Shown piece by piece: positions 27,322 through 34,844 of a stretch of DNA of 64,000 nt (its first letter is position 1; each line of letters starts with the position of its first letter). This stretch comes from Sphingobacteriales bacterium (GTDB lineage Bacteria; Bacteroidota; Bacteroidia; Chitinophagales; CAIOSU01): assembly GCA_027486795.1 (NCBI GenBank), contig JAIXOI010000039.1, positions 1 to 64,000 on the forward strand, written 5' to 3'. A program made the position numbers and the translations under genes. Below the pieces are notes generated by a model. It worked only from the letters and a program-made list of their open reading frames with translations, was not told where the DNA came from and ran no database searches.

Positions 27322-28404
27322 TTAGTCAACAACAAAGCCCTTCCAATTGCGCATATATTGTACAAATGCTTCTCCTAAGCCTTCTTGGCGCAAATAATCG
27401 GCCGTAACTGGTGTTACTTTCGATTGGAAATCAGGGTCGTTCACGACCTTTACCGGGAAATCGTGATGCAAAATGGCCGACTTACCAATGGTTACAAAAT
27501 CAATACCCGCATCCAATACTTTGCGTACAGTAGCGCTGCTGTGTATATTACCCGCTACGGTTAGCTTCAATTCTTTTTTATTTAGGCTGGTAAAGTAATC
27601 CATCAGGGGCTTTCCGGTTTCTTCCGCTGGTTTAAACACATCCCACAACGATATATCCAAAAAGTCAACCTTACCACCATCAATCAGTTGCTGGCTGATG
27701 GTAATAACCTCTTCCAATTGCATACCAAAGCGTTCTGGCGAAAGGCGCACGCCCAACAAGAAGTTGTTGCCACAAGCCTTGCGGATGCCATCCACTATTT
27801 CAAACAGCAGTCGGGCTCTGTTTTCTAAGCTCCCACCATACTTATCATTTCGCCGATTGTACTCAGTACTAATAAACTGTGTAATCATGTAGCCATGCGC
27901 ACCATGTACCTCAACGCCATCATATCCCGCTTGTTTGGCCCTAACAGCGGCGGCAATAAAGTCATCACGCAGTTGCTCAACCTCTGCAGTGCTTAGCGCT
28001 CGGGCTTTATATTTTTCACTTTCAGAAGGCGCAACAACTTGTTCACCAGTCAATTCGGCACTGGAGCGTACACCACCGTGGTGTAACTGAACCACTGAGA
28101 GGCTTCCAAGTTCACGAAATGCGGTAGTTAGACGCTTGTGTCCTTCGATATGGTCATCGGTATGAATACCTAACTGACCTTTCCAGCTCCTGCCATTATA
28201 TTGAACGCTAGTGGCGCAAGTCATTACTAACCCAAACTGCCCTTTTGCCCGCATAGTGAGCCAGTTCAGCTCATCATCGCTCAAGGTTCCATCTTCGTGG
28301 CTCTGTAAATTGGTCAATGGCGCCAACATAAATCGGTTCTTCATTTGTAAGCCGCAAGCAAATTGCAAGGCAGATTTTGCAGTAACCATCGAATTATGAT
28401 TCAT
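27322..28404 (-). CDS. NADH:flavin oxidoreductase, Old Yellow Enzyme family
   Basis: 360 residues. Family features in order: LKNRF-like start (LQMKNRFMLAPLTN, residues 20-33), QLHHGGVRSS (FMN/substrate site with histidines), DDFIAAAVRAKQAGYDGVEVHGAHGYMITQFISTEYNRRNDKYGGSLENRARLLFEIV (the OYE signature), GVRLSPERFG, and GIDFVTIGKSAILHHDFP for the phosphate-binding end. It reduces activated alkenes with NAD(P)H and FMN in the cytoplasm; the physiological substrate cannot be read. It has no C-terminal extra domain of the 2,4-dienoyl-CoA reductase type. Methionine 6 is an alternative start. It lies between two copies of the EEP gene 3' end, which hints that it arrived as a unit. Confidence 0.9.
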   Translation of the reverse strand: MNHNSMVTAKSALQFACGLQMKNRFMLAPLTNLQSHEDGTLSDDELNWLTMRAKGQFGLVMTCATSVQYNGRSWKGQLGIHTDDHIEGHKRLTTAFRELGSLSVVQLHHGGVRSSAELTGEQVVAPSESEKYKARALSTAEVEQLRDDFIAAAVRAKQAGYDGVEVHGAHGYMITQFISTEYNRRNDKYGGSLENRARLLFEIVDGIRKACGNNFLLGVRLSPERFGMQLEEVITISQQLIDGGKVDFLDISLWDVFKPAEETGKPLMDYFTSLNKKELKLTVAGNIHSSATVRKVLDAGIDFVTIGKSAILHHDFPVKVVNDPDFQSKVTPVTADYLRQEGLGEAFVQYMRNWKGFVVD

Positions 28405-28450
28405 TGTTTAATTTTTAAGAGCAGCTTCAATCATTCTATCAACGTTACTC

Positions 28451-28488
28451 CCCCTTCGGCACGGCAATTACCGCCTTTACGGCATAGT
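28451..28488 (-). repeat. Copy B of the EEP gene 3' end
   Basis: 38 bases identical to 30063-30100 apart from one base, same orientation, 9 bp after the Fic gene stop at 28498. Confidence 0.8.
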
Positions 28489-28497
28489 TGCAATCCA

Positions 28498-29976
28498 TTA
28501 TATCATTGACATTCTTAACCTGCCTTGGCTTGGTTCTTCAAAAGCCTCGCACCTTATAAGATATGCTTCCATATCACCAATATTGTTTTGTGCAAGCAAG
28601 CTACTAAACTCATATGCCCTCAAAAGCATTCGCACATAGGCATCGGGAGCTTGTTTTCTGGTGAGTTTACGCAGGGCCAAGATATAATCTTCTCTGTACA
28701 CTGTAGGTATAATTATCTTCGAAAGCCCTTTAGATGAAAGCTCTGCATTCATCATAACTCTTGCTATCCTTCCATTTCCATCATCAAATGGGTGCACTTC
28801 GCTTACCACAAACATCATGTACGCGGCCTTTGCAAAGGGGTCTTTAAGCAATTGGTACCATTCAAATCCCTTGTTTAGTGTTCCATTCACCAATCTCCAA
28901 TCCACAAACTCCGTATTGCCCGCCCTATTATTCCTTTCCTTAAACTCACCCGGTTTCATTGAAATGCGAGCTTGCATCAACACCCTATGCCTATTGCGTA
29001 ACAATGCTAAGAGTTGATCTTTTGTTTGAGGGCAAATGGCCATTTCATCATTATTGGCCACCAATCGGTAGGTGCCGAGAATATCATGCGAATCCTCATT
29101 TCGGGAAGGCATCGGGGTATTGCTATTTATTATGTTATTTGCCTCATCTACTGTAAATCTTGTACCCTCAATAAAATTGGAAAAATAACTCTCGAAAAAA
29201 GCGAAGGTTTTATAAACAATAGCATTGTTGGGCACTTCGTAGTTGGGGAAGTTTTGGTCGGCCAGGGATTCATATAATAGCCTAAACAACTCTACCCTAT
29301 TAGCATCCATTGGTTCGCCAATTGCTCTTGCAATAGCCAATGGAGATTTTAAATTAGCAATTTGGCCTGTATTCAGCAGCCCGCTTATTATTCCGTTAAG
29401 GCTGCTGAACTCACTATGCATGTTTAACTTCTGCGAGACTTCCCTTGCTTTATCGCGTAAGTTATTTAGCCCCTGCTCGCCTCTAACTTTAACAATGGTC
29501 TCAAGTTTTCCTTCAATTTCCGCTTTAGTGAGTACTTTCGACTCATCTCCCTTTTTTCTTGCTTGCTGCATGTTTTCAAGAAATGCTCGCGCCTCTTGCG
29601 CCACAAACAAATTTTGCCAAAAGACTGGGTCGCCTTCTATTCTTTCAGGACCTTTCAATAAATGAACCGTTAAGCCCGGCAAAACCGTTTTGCCTGTGTA
29701 GCTATAGGATAAAAAAATATGCCCTGAAGGTGTAATCTGGTTCTCAATAGCACTGCGGTAGCTTAATACTGCATTGGGGTATAGGTGCGACAATATTTTA
29801 AACCAGTTATTTTTAATGATGTTGGCGGGCTCCCCATTAAGATTTGAGGTATAAATTCTAGGGGCTATTTTTCTTATCTGCTTTTGTTTTAGCAGCACGG
29901 AAATCCGTCTTGACTCCTTTTTATCAGCAGAGCCAAACAGAATTTCTTCAATTAGCGATGGTGGATTTTTTGCCAT
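28498..29976 (-). CDS. AbiEi-like winged helix fused to a Fic AMP-transferase
   Basis: 492 residues. Residues 1-110 resemble the AbiEi antitoxin/regulator N-terminus: a winged-helix-like stretch (SRRISVLLKQKQIRKIAPRIYTSNLNG) followed by the conserved region NWFKILSHLYPNAVLSYRSA. Residues 245-492 are a Fic domain with the catalytic motif HPFDDGNGR (395-403). Residues 266-271, SNFIEG, match the inhibitory-helix motif [S/T]xxxE[G/N] on the N-terminal side of the Fic core (class II). Fic enzymes transfer AMP to Ser/Thr/Tyr of target proteins; target unknown. The DNA-binding half probably represses its own promoter, because two 15 bp direct repeats lie 30-75 bp upstream of the start. No separate toxin or antitoxin gene is next to it. 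Its relatives are often annotated in abortive-infection or persistence contexts. Confidence 0.88.
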   Translation of the reverse strand: MAKNPPSLIEEILFGSADKKESRRISVLLKQKQIRKIAPRIYTSNLNGEPANIIKNNWFKILSHLYPNAVLSYRSAIENQITPSGHIFLSYSYTGKTVLPGLTVHLLKGPERIEGDPVFWQNLFVAQEARAFLENMQQARKKGDESKVLTKAEIEGKLETIVKVRGEQGLNNLRDKAREVSQKLNMHSEFSSLNGIISGLLNTGQIANLKSPLAIARAIGEPMDANRVELFRLLYESLADQNFPNYEVPNNAIVYKTFAFFESYFSNFIEGTRFTVDEANNIINSNTPMPSRNEDSHDILGTYRLVANNDEMAICPQTKDQLLALLRNRHRVLMQARISMKPGEFKERNNRAGNTEFVDWRLVNGTLNKGFEWYQLLKDPFAKAAYMMFVVSEVHPFDDGNGRIARVMMNAELSSKGLSKIIIPTVYREDYILALRKLTRKQAPDAYVRMLLRAYEFSSLLAQNNIGDMEAYLIRCEAFEEPSQGRLRMSMI

Positions 29977-30004
29977 TACCAGTGGTACCTAATACGAAAA
30001 TGGG

Positions 30005-30050
30005 GATTTTTTCCGATTAAATAGTTACTAATTGAGATTTTTTCCGATTA
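30005..30050 (-). promoter_or_regulatory. Twin direct repeats, probable operator of the Fic gene
   Basis: Two identical 15 bp copies, GATTTTTTCCGATTA on the plus strand (30005-30019 and 30036-30050), 31 bp apart start to start, which is close to three helical turns. They lie between the Fic start (29976) and the EEP stop (30057). AbiEi-type regulators are known to bind repeats in their own promoters; binding here is inferred. Confidence 0.6.
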
Positions 30051-30056
30051 TATCTG

Positions 30057-31151
30057 CTATTTCCCCTTCGGCACCGCAATTACCGCCTTTACGGCATAGT
30101 GGTCGCTGAGGTCTTCGCGGAGCACGCGGTAATCGATAACCGGGAAACTGGAGTGCACCAATATATAATCGATGCGCAACGACGGGAACGGCCCATTGTA
30201 GGTATTGCCAATGCCGCGGCCATCTTTTCTAAAAGCATCTTGCAAACCTTTGTGCAGCGTGCGGTAGGCATACGAGTTGGGCGAATCGTTAAAATCGCCG
30301 ACCACTATGGCGGGTATATCGTGGCTCATTATATGTGCCTCAATGGTATCGGCTTGATGTCCGCGCTTTTGGTAGCCAAGCTTAAGCTTGCCCAATACCT
30401 GCCTTACCGGAAATTGGCTGGCATCGCCCGCTTTGCTTACGCGCTCCATTTCTTCATACTCAGCACCTGCAAATTGTATGCTTTGCAGATGCACGTTGTA
30501 CACATTAAACCGGGTTCCGTTTACTTCAATTTCACTAACGATGGCCATATTGTGCTTAGAGTTGCTAAACCTGATGGCCACCTCCTTTTTAATGGGGTAC
30601 TTGCTGAAAGTGGCTAACCCCCAATATTTGGTTTTGTATAGCGTAAGCGATTTCCGAAAATGGACATAAGGATATGTTTTCTGCAACTCCTTTAGCGTAT
30701 TATAGCCTTTGGTATCATCAGTATAAAACTCCTGCAGCACTAGTATATCAGGGTCTTCATTTTTAATAAGGTCCAACATTTGCTGCTTCACCTTGCCCTT
30801 ACCACTCCAATTGTACAGATCAAAATTCTTCACATTCCAAGTCATGATACTTACCTCGCGGTAGCCCTCGGGGGTTTTATCTACGGAAGGGAAGAAAGAA
30901 ATGTAGTTATAGATATTGTAGCTGCCCAAAAGCAGGCAAACGGTAACTATGGTGGCCTGTTTACGGTTGACGAAAAAAGCTATCCATAACAAAACCACCA
31001 TGCCCAGCACGCACAACGGAAAGCCTAGTCCAATAATGCCTAGCAACGGGTATGCCTCGGGGTGCACAAATGGAGCCAAACACGATAGCAGGTAAATACC
31101 GCAGCCCAGCAGCAAGCAAAGCATCCATAAAACCTTTAAGGCATGAAGCAT
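30057..31151 (-). CDS. Membrane-anchored endonuclease/exonuclease/phosphatase family protein
   Basis: 364 residues. The first 90 residues hold three hydrophobic segments (VLWMLCLLLGCGIYLLSCLAPF, GIIGLGFPLCVLGMVVLLWIAFF, ATIVTVCLLLGSYNIYNYI). The rest is an EEP domain with its metal and catalytic positions: IMTWNVKNF, ILVLQEFY, YNVHLQS, VVGDFNDSPNS, RIDYILV and the final SDHYAV. The active site would face the periplasm. Such proteins are common in Bacteroidota and their substrate (phosphodiester, possibly lipid or nucleic acid) is unknown. It starts 4 bp after the rhomboid gene ends (31155), so the two rhomboids and this gene probably form an operon. The last 38 bases of the gene recur twice downstream (28451-28488, 27279-27313). 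Confidence 0.88.
   Translation of the reverse strand: MLHALKVLWMLCLLLGCGIYLLSCLAPFVHPEAYPLLGIIGLGFPLCVLGMVVLLWIAFFVNRKQATIVTVCLLLGSYNIYNYISFFPSVDKTPEGYREVSIMTWNVKNFDLYNWSGKGKVKQQMLDLIKNEDPDILVLQEFYTDDTKGYNTLKELQKTYPYVHFRKSLTLYKTKYWGLATFSKYPIKKEVAIRFSNSKHNMAIVSEIEVNGTRFNVYNVHLQSIQFAGAEYEEMERVSKAGDASQFPVRQVLGKLKLGYQKRGHQADTIEAHIMSHDIPAIVVGDFNDSPNSYAYRTLHKGLQDAFRKDGRGIGNTYNGPFPSLRIDYILVHSSFPVIDYRVLREDLSDHYAVKAVIAVPKGK
30063..30100 (-). repeat. Copy A of the repeated EEP 3' end (within the gene)
   Basis: This is the in-gene copy encoding the last residues AVKAVIAVPKG. Copies B and C downstream do not carry the rest of the gene. Confidence 0.75.
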
Positions 31152-31154
31152 TGG

Positions 31155-32075
31155 TTAGTCTTTGTTGCTGTAACGGAAAAGGAATGCCTTTTCGTCTTTG
31201 GTGAGGCTGTCGTAGCCCGATTGGTTTATTTTATCGAGAATATCGTCAATGCGGGCTTGATCGGGCGCGGTGTTTTTGTTTTTGGCGGTGGTGTTGGTTG
31301 CCACCTCGCGCTTATAAACCACCCTAGGACCTTTAGGAGTTTTTTTGAAAGGCCTCGCAACAAATGCTAGTGCATTGTGAAACGGATTGGACCAGTTGTG
31401 CCCTACTTGCAACTGCTTAATGTAAATAAAACCCAACAAGGCGCCACCAAGGTGTGCAAAGTGCCCTCCGGCATTGCCATCGTGCATGAGCAGCAAATCG
31501 AGACCAACAAGCACCATGGCGAAGTATTTGAGTGCCACATCGCCAATAAACAGCACCCTAACAGGCAGGTTGGGTACCAAGGTAGCGGCAGCTACAACAA
31601 TAGCCAGCACCCCACCCGATGCACCGATAGCAATATTAGGCTCAATGCCGGGGCCAATGACATTTACCAGGTTTTTGATGATAATAAACACCACGCCACC
31701 CGAAAAAGCACCGTATAAAAATATAGGCATAATGTGCCGCTCGCCAACAAAGCCCTTTATAATATCTGCTAGCCAATAAAAGAGCACCATATTAAAAAAC
31801 AGGTGCATAAAATCGTATTGTGCAAAAGCCGAGGTGATAAAAGTCCAAGGCCGCTTGACGAAAACATGCCAGTCCCAGTTCAAACCAATCCATTGCAGCA
31901 CGTCATCCAACACACCATAGGCACCCACTCGGTTGCCAGTGGCTACTAATGCGCCCAGTATAAGTATATTGAGCAAAACAAAAACGGCTACATTAACAAT
32001 AATAAACCACGTAATGACCCCGCCACTATTTATCTGCAGCTTAAAATCATCCCACATGGTTCTGGCGTTGCTCAT
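31155..32075 (-). CDS. Rhomboid family intramembrane serine protease (306 aa)
   Basis: Six-TM rhomboid core: FIIVNVAVFVLLNILI, then WTFITSAFAQYDFMHLFFNMVLFYWLADII (L1 and TM2 with the HxxxN of the oxyanion region), catalytic serine in IAIGASGGVLAIVVAA, and catalytic histidine in GHFAHLGGALLGF. The C-terminal cytoplasmic tail is long and charged and ends with IDDILDKINQSGYDSLTKDEKAFLFRYS, a motif I remember as a conserved tail (DUF6576-like) of Bacteroidota rhomboids. It cleaves membrane proteins within the lipid bilayer; substrates unknown. Directly upstream of the EEP gene (4 bp) and downstream of a second rhomboid gene, with an 85 bp spacer containing a TTACGAG word repeat. Confidence 0.93.
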   Translation of the reverse strand: MSNARTMWDDFKLQINSGGVITWFIIVNVAVFVLLNILILGALVATGNRVGAYGVLDDVLQWIGLNWDWHVFVKRPWTFITSAFAQYDFMHLFFNMVLFYWLADIIKGFVGERHIMPIFLYGAFSGGVVFIIIKNLVNVIGPGIEPNIAIGASGGVLAIVVAAATLVPNLPVRVLFIGDVALKYFAMVLVGLDLLLMHDGNAGGHFAHLGGALLGFIYIKQLQVGHNWSNPFHNALAFVARPFKKTPKGPRVVYKREVATNTTAKNKNTAPDQARIDDILDKINQSGYDSLTKDEKAFLFRYSNKD

Positions 32076-32083
32076 GGTTGTTG

Positions 32084-32118
32084 GTTGCGGGTTACGAGTT
32101 ACGGGTTACGAGTTGAGA
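32084..32118. repeat. Intergenic word repeat (GGGTTACGAGTTAC type)
   Basis: Words GGGTTACGAG and TTACGGGTTACGAG repeated in tandem between the two rhomboid genes. One of several spacers with this style of repetition. Confidence 0.55.
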
Positions 32119-32160
32119 TAAACAATTCATAAAATAAATGAAGCCTTGTGTCTTGAAAAC

Positions 32161-32808
32161 TCAATAAAAATGGTTTCTGTTCCGCTGCCAGTATTTTATC
32201 AAAATAAAGGCAATCAATGCCCCGCCAAGGTGGGCAAAGTGCGCCACATTGTCGTTGGGGTTGTTGGCAAAGCCCCTGTAAAGTTCGTAAATAATAAGGC
32301 CCGATACTACATATTTGGCCTTAACGGGGATGGCAAAATATAGGTAAATTAACGAGTTGGAATACAACATACCAAAAGCCGTAAGGATGCCAAACACCGC
32401 ACCCGAAGCGCCTACAACCGGCCCAAACAATGAAGGGTCGTAATTGCCACTATAAATTTCGTAGGCCGTTACGCCCTGGTGCAAAAATGCGGCCCCTAAA
32501 CCAGTAATCATATAAAACTCCAAAAACCGCTTTGGCCCCCATACGTTTTCTAGTGGCGAGCCAAACATCCAAAGGGCAAACATATTGAACAAGATATGCT
32601 GCCAACCGCCATGCATGAACATGTGCGTAACAACTTGGTGCGGCATAAAATAATCTGACTGCACCGGGAACATACCCAAATATCTAATCAAATCGATACC
32701 TTGCCCTTCGAAGACCAAAGTGGCAATAAAAAATAGCACGTTAATGATAATCAAGTTCTTGACTATCGTTGGCATGGCATTGGGGCGGGTAGGCTGGAAA
32801 TAACTCAT
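32161..32808 (-). CDS. Rhomboid family intramembrane serine protease (215 aa)
   Basis: The open frame begins with GTG at 32823 but ATG 32808 (MSYFQPTRPNAMPTIVKN) is the likely start. Core features: VVTHMFMHGGWQHILFNMFALWMFG (H and N of the L1/TM2 region), catalytic serine in VVGASGAVFGILTAFGM, and histidine in NVAHFAHLGGALIAFILIKYW. It ends soon after the last TM helix, so it lacks the cytoplasmic tail seen in the neighbouring rhomboid. Pairs of rhomboid genes in tandem are common in Bacteroidota; the two differ in length and tail and presumably in substrate. It is the first gene of the run rhomboid-rhomboid-EEP and is divergent from bshA. Confidence 0.93.
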   Translation of the reverse strand: MSYFQPTRPNAMPTIVKNLIIINVLFFIATLVFEGQGIDLIRYLGMFPVQSDYFMPHQVVTHMFMHGGWQHILFNMFALWMFGSPLENVWGPKRFLEFYMITGLGAAFLHQGVTAYEIYSGNYDPSLFGPVVGASGAVFGILTAFGMLYSNSLIYLYFAIPVKAKYVVSGLIIYELYRGFANNPNDNVAHFAHLGGALIAFILIKYWQRNRNHFY

Positions 32809-32864
32809 AATATCTTTAATCACTAAAACGCTAAGTTATCGAAAATGTTAGACACAATTGTTTG

Positions 32865-32977
32865 AGGTACGATGTACGAAGTACGATTTACGATTGGATT
32901 AACAAGAAGTAACCATGTGCAAGTTTTGCATATCAAGTTTCTGTATAATCGTACCTCGTACTTCTGAATTCGTAAAT
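32865..32977. repeat. Intergenic word repeat with inverted halves (TACGA/TCGTA words)
   Basis: Left part has GGTACGATGTACGAAG, TACGATTTACGATT in tandem; right part has AATCGTACCTCGTACTTC. The words GAAGTACGA and TCGTACTTC are reverse complements, so the spacer between the rhomboid and bshA can fold back on itself. Confidence 0.6.
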
Positions 32978-33033
32978 AACAAAGAACTTTTCCACCCCCT
33001 AAACAGTTAACTTAGCAACCTTAAACAACGCTA

Positions 33034-34191
33034 ATGAAAATTGGTATAGTATGTTACCCTACCTATGGCGGTAGTGGCGTAGTAGCCACTGAGCTTGGTA
33101 AAGCCCTGGCCGATAAAGGCCATGAAGTGCATTTTATCACTTACAAGCAACCTTTCAGGCTCGACCACTTTAGCAACAACCTGTTTTACCACGAGGTAAA
33201 CATTGCCGACTACCCGTTGTTTGATTATGCCCCCTATGAAACCGTGCTGGCCAGCAAATTGGTTGACGTAACCAAATACCAAGGCCTTGACCTGATACAC
33301 GTGCACTACGCTATACCACATGCTTCGGCTGCTTTTTTGGCCAAACAAATATTACGCGAAGAAGGCATTAACGTACCCGTGATAACTACCCTGCACGGCA
33401 CCGATATAACATTGGTGGGTAAAGATGCCACCTATGCCCCGGTGGTAACGTTCTCCATCAATAAATCAGATGGGGTTACGGCGGTATCACAAAATCTGAA
33501 AGACGAAACTTACCAGCATTTTAACATCAAACGCGATATTGAGGTCATTCCCAACTTTATCGATTTTCAGCGTTTTAGCAAAACCAATAAAGAGCACTTC
33601 CGCAAGGCAATAGCACCCGATGGCGAGAAAATAATGATTCACGTATCCAATTTCCGGAAAGTGAAACGCGTACGCGATGTGGTAAAGGTGTTTAAGCAAG
33701 TAGTTGAGCAAGTTCCTGCCAAGCTACTATTAGTTGGCGATGGCCCCGAAAGACCACACGTGGAGCAACTTTGCCGCGAATTGGACATTTGTAACCATGT
33801 GCGTTTTTTGGGCAAGCAAGAAGCCGTTGAAGAGTTATTGGCTATTAGCGATTTATTTATGATCCCTTCGGGCAGCGAAAGCTTTGGCTTGGCGGCACTT
33901 GAAGCTATGGCCTGCGAAGTGCCCGTAATATCATCTAATATAGGTGGTTTGCCCGAAATAAATATACACGGCCAAACAGGTTACCTGAGCAATGTGGGCG
34001 ATGTAAACGATATGGCCAAACATAGTATTGCGCTTCTTAGTAATCCCGAATTATTGGCGCAGTTTAGGAAAAACGCTTTCGCACAGGCGCAAAAATTCGC
34101 ATTGGCCAATATTCTGCCCATGTACGAAAACTACTATGCGCGTATCGTAGAACAGGTAAAAGCCGAGGGCTTCGCAAAACTTAAAATATAG
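33034..34191 (+). CDS. bshA: N-acetyl-alpha-D-glucosaminyl L-malate synthase BshA
   Basis: 385 residues, GT-B family 4 fold. Starts MKIGIVCYPTYGGSGVVATELGKALADKGHEVHFI, the strongly conserved BshA N-terminus, followed by LIHVHYAIPHASAA, VITTLHGTDITLVG, GVTAVSQNLKDET, VIPNFIDFQRF, HVSNFRKVKRV, LLVGDGPER, IPSGSESFGLAALEAMACEVPVISSNIGGLPEI (the NDP-sugar-binding E-x7-E region). It joins UDP-GlcNAc to L-malate, the first step of bacillithiol synthesis. bshB and bshC are not next to it. The gene is alone, divergent from the rhomboid genes. Confidence 0.96.
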   Translation: MKIGIVCYPTYGGSGVVATELGKALADKGHEVHFITYKQPFRLDHFSNNLFYHEVNIADYPLFDYAPYETVLASKLVDVTKYQGLDLIHVHYAIPHASAAFLAKQILREEGINVPVITTLHGTDITLVGKDATYAPVVTFSINKSDGVTAVSQNLKDETYQHFNIKRDIEVIPNFIDFQRFSKTNKEHFRKAIAPDGEKIMIHVSNFRKVKRVRDVVKVFKQVVEQVPAKLLLVGDGPERPHVEQLCRELDICNHVRFLGKQEAVEELLAISDLFMIPSGSESFGLAALEAMACEVPVISSNIGGLPEINIHGQTGYLSNVGDVNDMAKHSIALLSNPELLAQFRKNAFAQAQKFALANILPMYENYYARIVEQVKAEGFAKLKI

Positions 34192-34252
34192 CACAGCCAG
34201 CGCCATTGTAAGGGCACTTTAGGTATACAAAACCAACCATTTACAAAATAAA

Positions 34253-34283
34253 TTGCGAAACCCCCATTAGGTTTGTATTTTTG
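34253..34283 (+). promoter_or_regulatory. Bacteroidota-type promoter upstream of the DUF5606-like gene
   Basis: TTG at 34253-34255, 20 bp spacer, then TATTTTTG at 34276-34283, a full match to TAnnTTTG, 18 bp before the ATG at 34302. This is the best promoter in the window. Confidence 0.6.
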
Positions 34284-34301
34284 GGGACTAACGTTTGATT
34301 T

Positions 34302-34844
34302 ATGAACTTGAAAGAGATTGTTTCTATTAGTGGCTTGAGTGGCCTACACAAAATTGTGAGCCAACGCGGCGATGGACTTATTGTGCATTCGTTTGATGAC
34401 AATAAGTCGAGATTTGTGCCTAACCGTACACACATTTTTACCCCATTAGAAGGTATTACGCTTTACACCCAAACCGACAACATTGAGTTGACGAAGGTGT
34501 TGGCCGAAATGAAAAAGCAAAAAGACACCAACCCACCGGTTGATGCCAAAGCCAGCAGCGACCAGCACAAAGAATACATGCGCAGTATTGTTGCCGATTT
34601 TGACGACGAGAAAGTATACGTAAGCGACATTAAGAAGCTTATTAAGTGGTACTTTATTTTGGAGACCCAAGGCCTATTGGTTGAAGAAGCTCCTGCAGAA
34701 GAAGAAGCTGCGCCGGAAAAAGCACCTGCTAAAAAGAAAGCGGAGAAAGCTGAAAAAGCAGAAGCTACCGAAGAGAAACCAGCAGACAAGAAAAAGCCTG
34801 CTGCTAAAGCCAAAGCCGCCAAAAAAGGGGGCGCTGATGAGTAA
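34302..34844 (+). CDS. DUF5606-like protein with a Lys/Ala/Glu-rich tail
   Basis: 180 residues. The first 125 residues (LKEIVSISGLSGLHKIVSQRGDGLIVHSFDDNKSRFVPNRTHIFTPLEGITLYTQTDNIEL, then VYVSDIKKLIKWYFIL) match what I recall of the DUF5606/DUF6852 family of conserved Bacteroidota proteins of unknown function. From about residue 128 the sequence turns into low-complexity EEAAPEKAPAKKK and AEKAEKAEATEEK blocks, a likely disordered, nucleic-acid-friendly tail. Its stop lies inside the next gene: the oligopeptidase ATG at 34837 is 8 bp before the stop codon ends, so the pair is translationally coupled. Preceded by a good promoter. Confidence 0.8.
   Translation: MNLKEIVSISGLSGLHKIVSQRGDGLIVHSFDDNKSRFVPNRTHIFTPLEGITLYTQTDNIELTKVLAEMKKQKDTNPPVDAKASSDQHKEYMRSIVADFDDEKVYVSDIKKLIKWYFILETQGLLVEEAPAEEEAAPEKAPAKKKAEKAEKAEATEEKPADKKKPAAKAKAAKKGGADE

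Noticed and set aside
27322..28404. Dienoyl-CoA reductase rather than OYE
   Set aside because: The C-terminal FAD/Fe-S extension is absent and the length matches plain OYE.
34681..34836. N-terminal lysine-rich extension of the M3 peptidase frame
   Set aside because: It is the out-of-frame reading of the DUF5606-like gene tail; ATG 34837 gives a normal family start.
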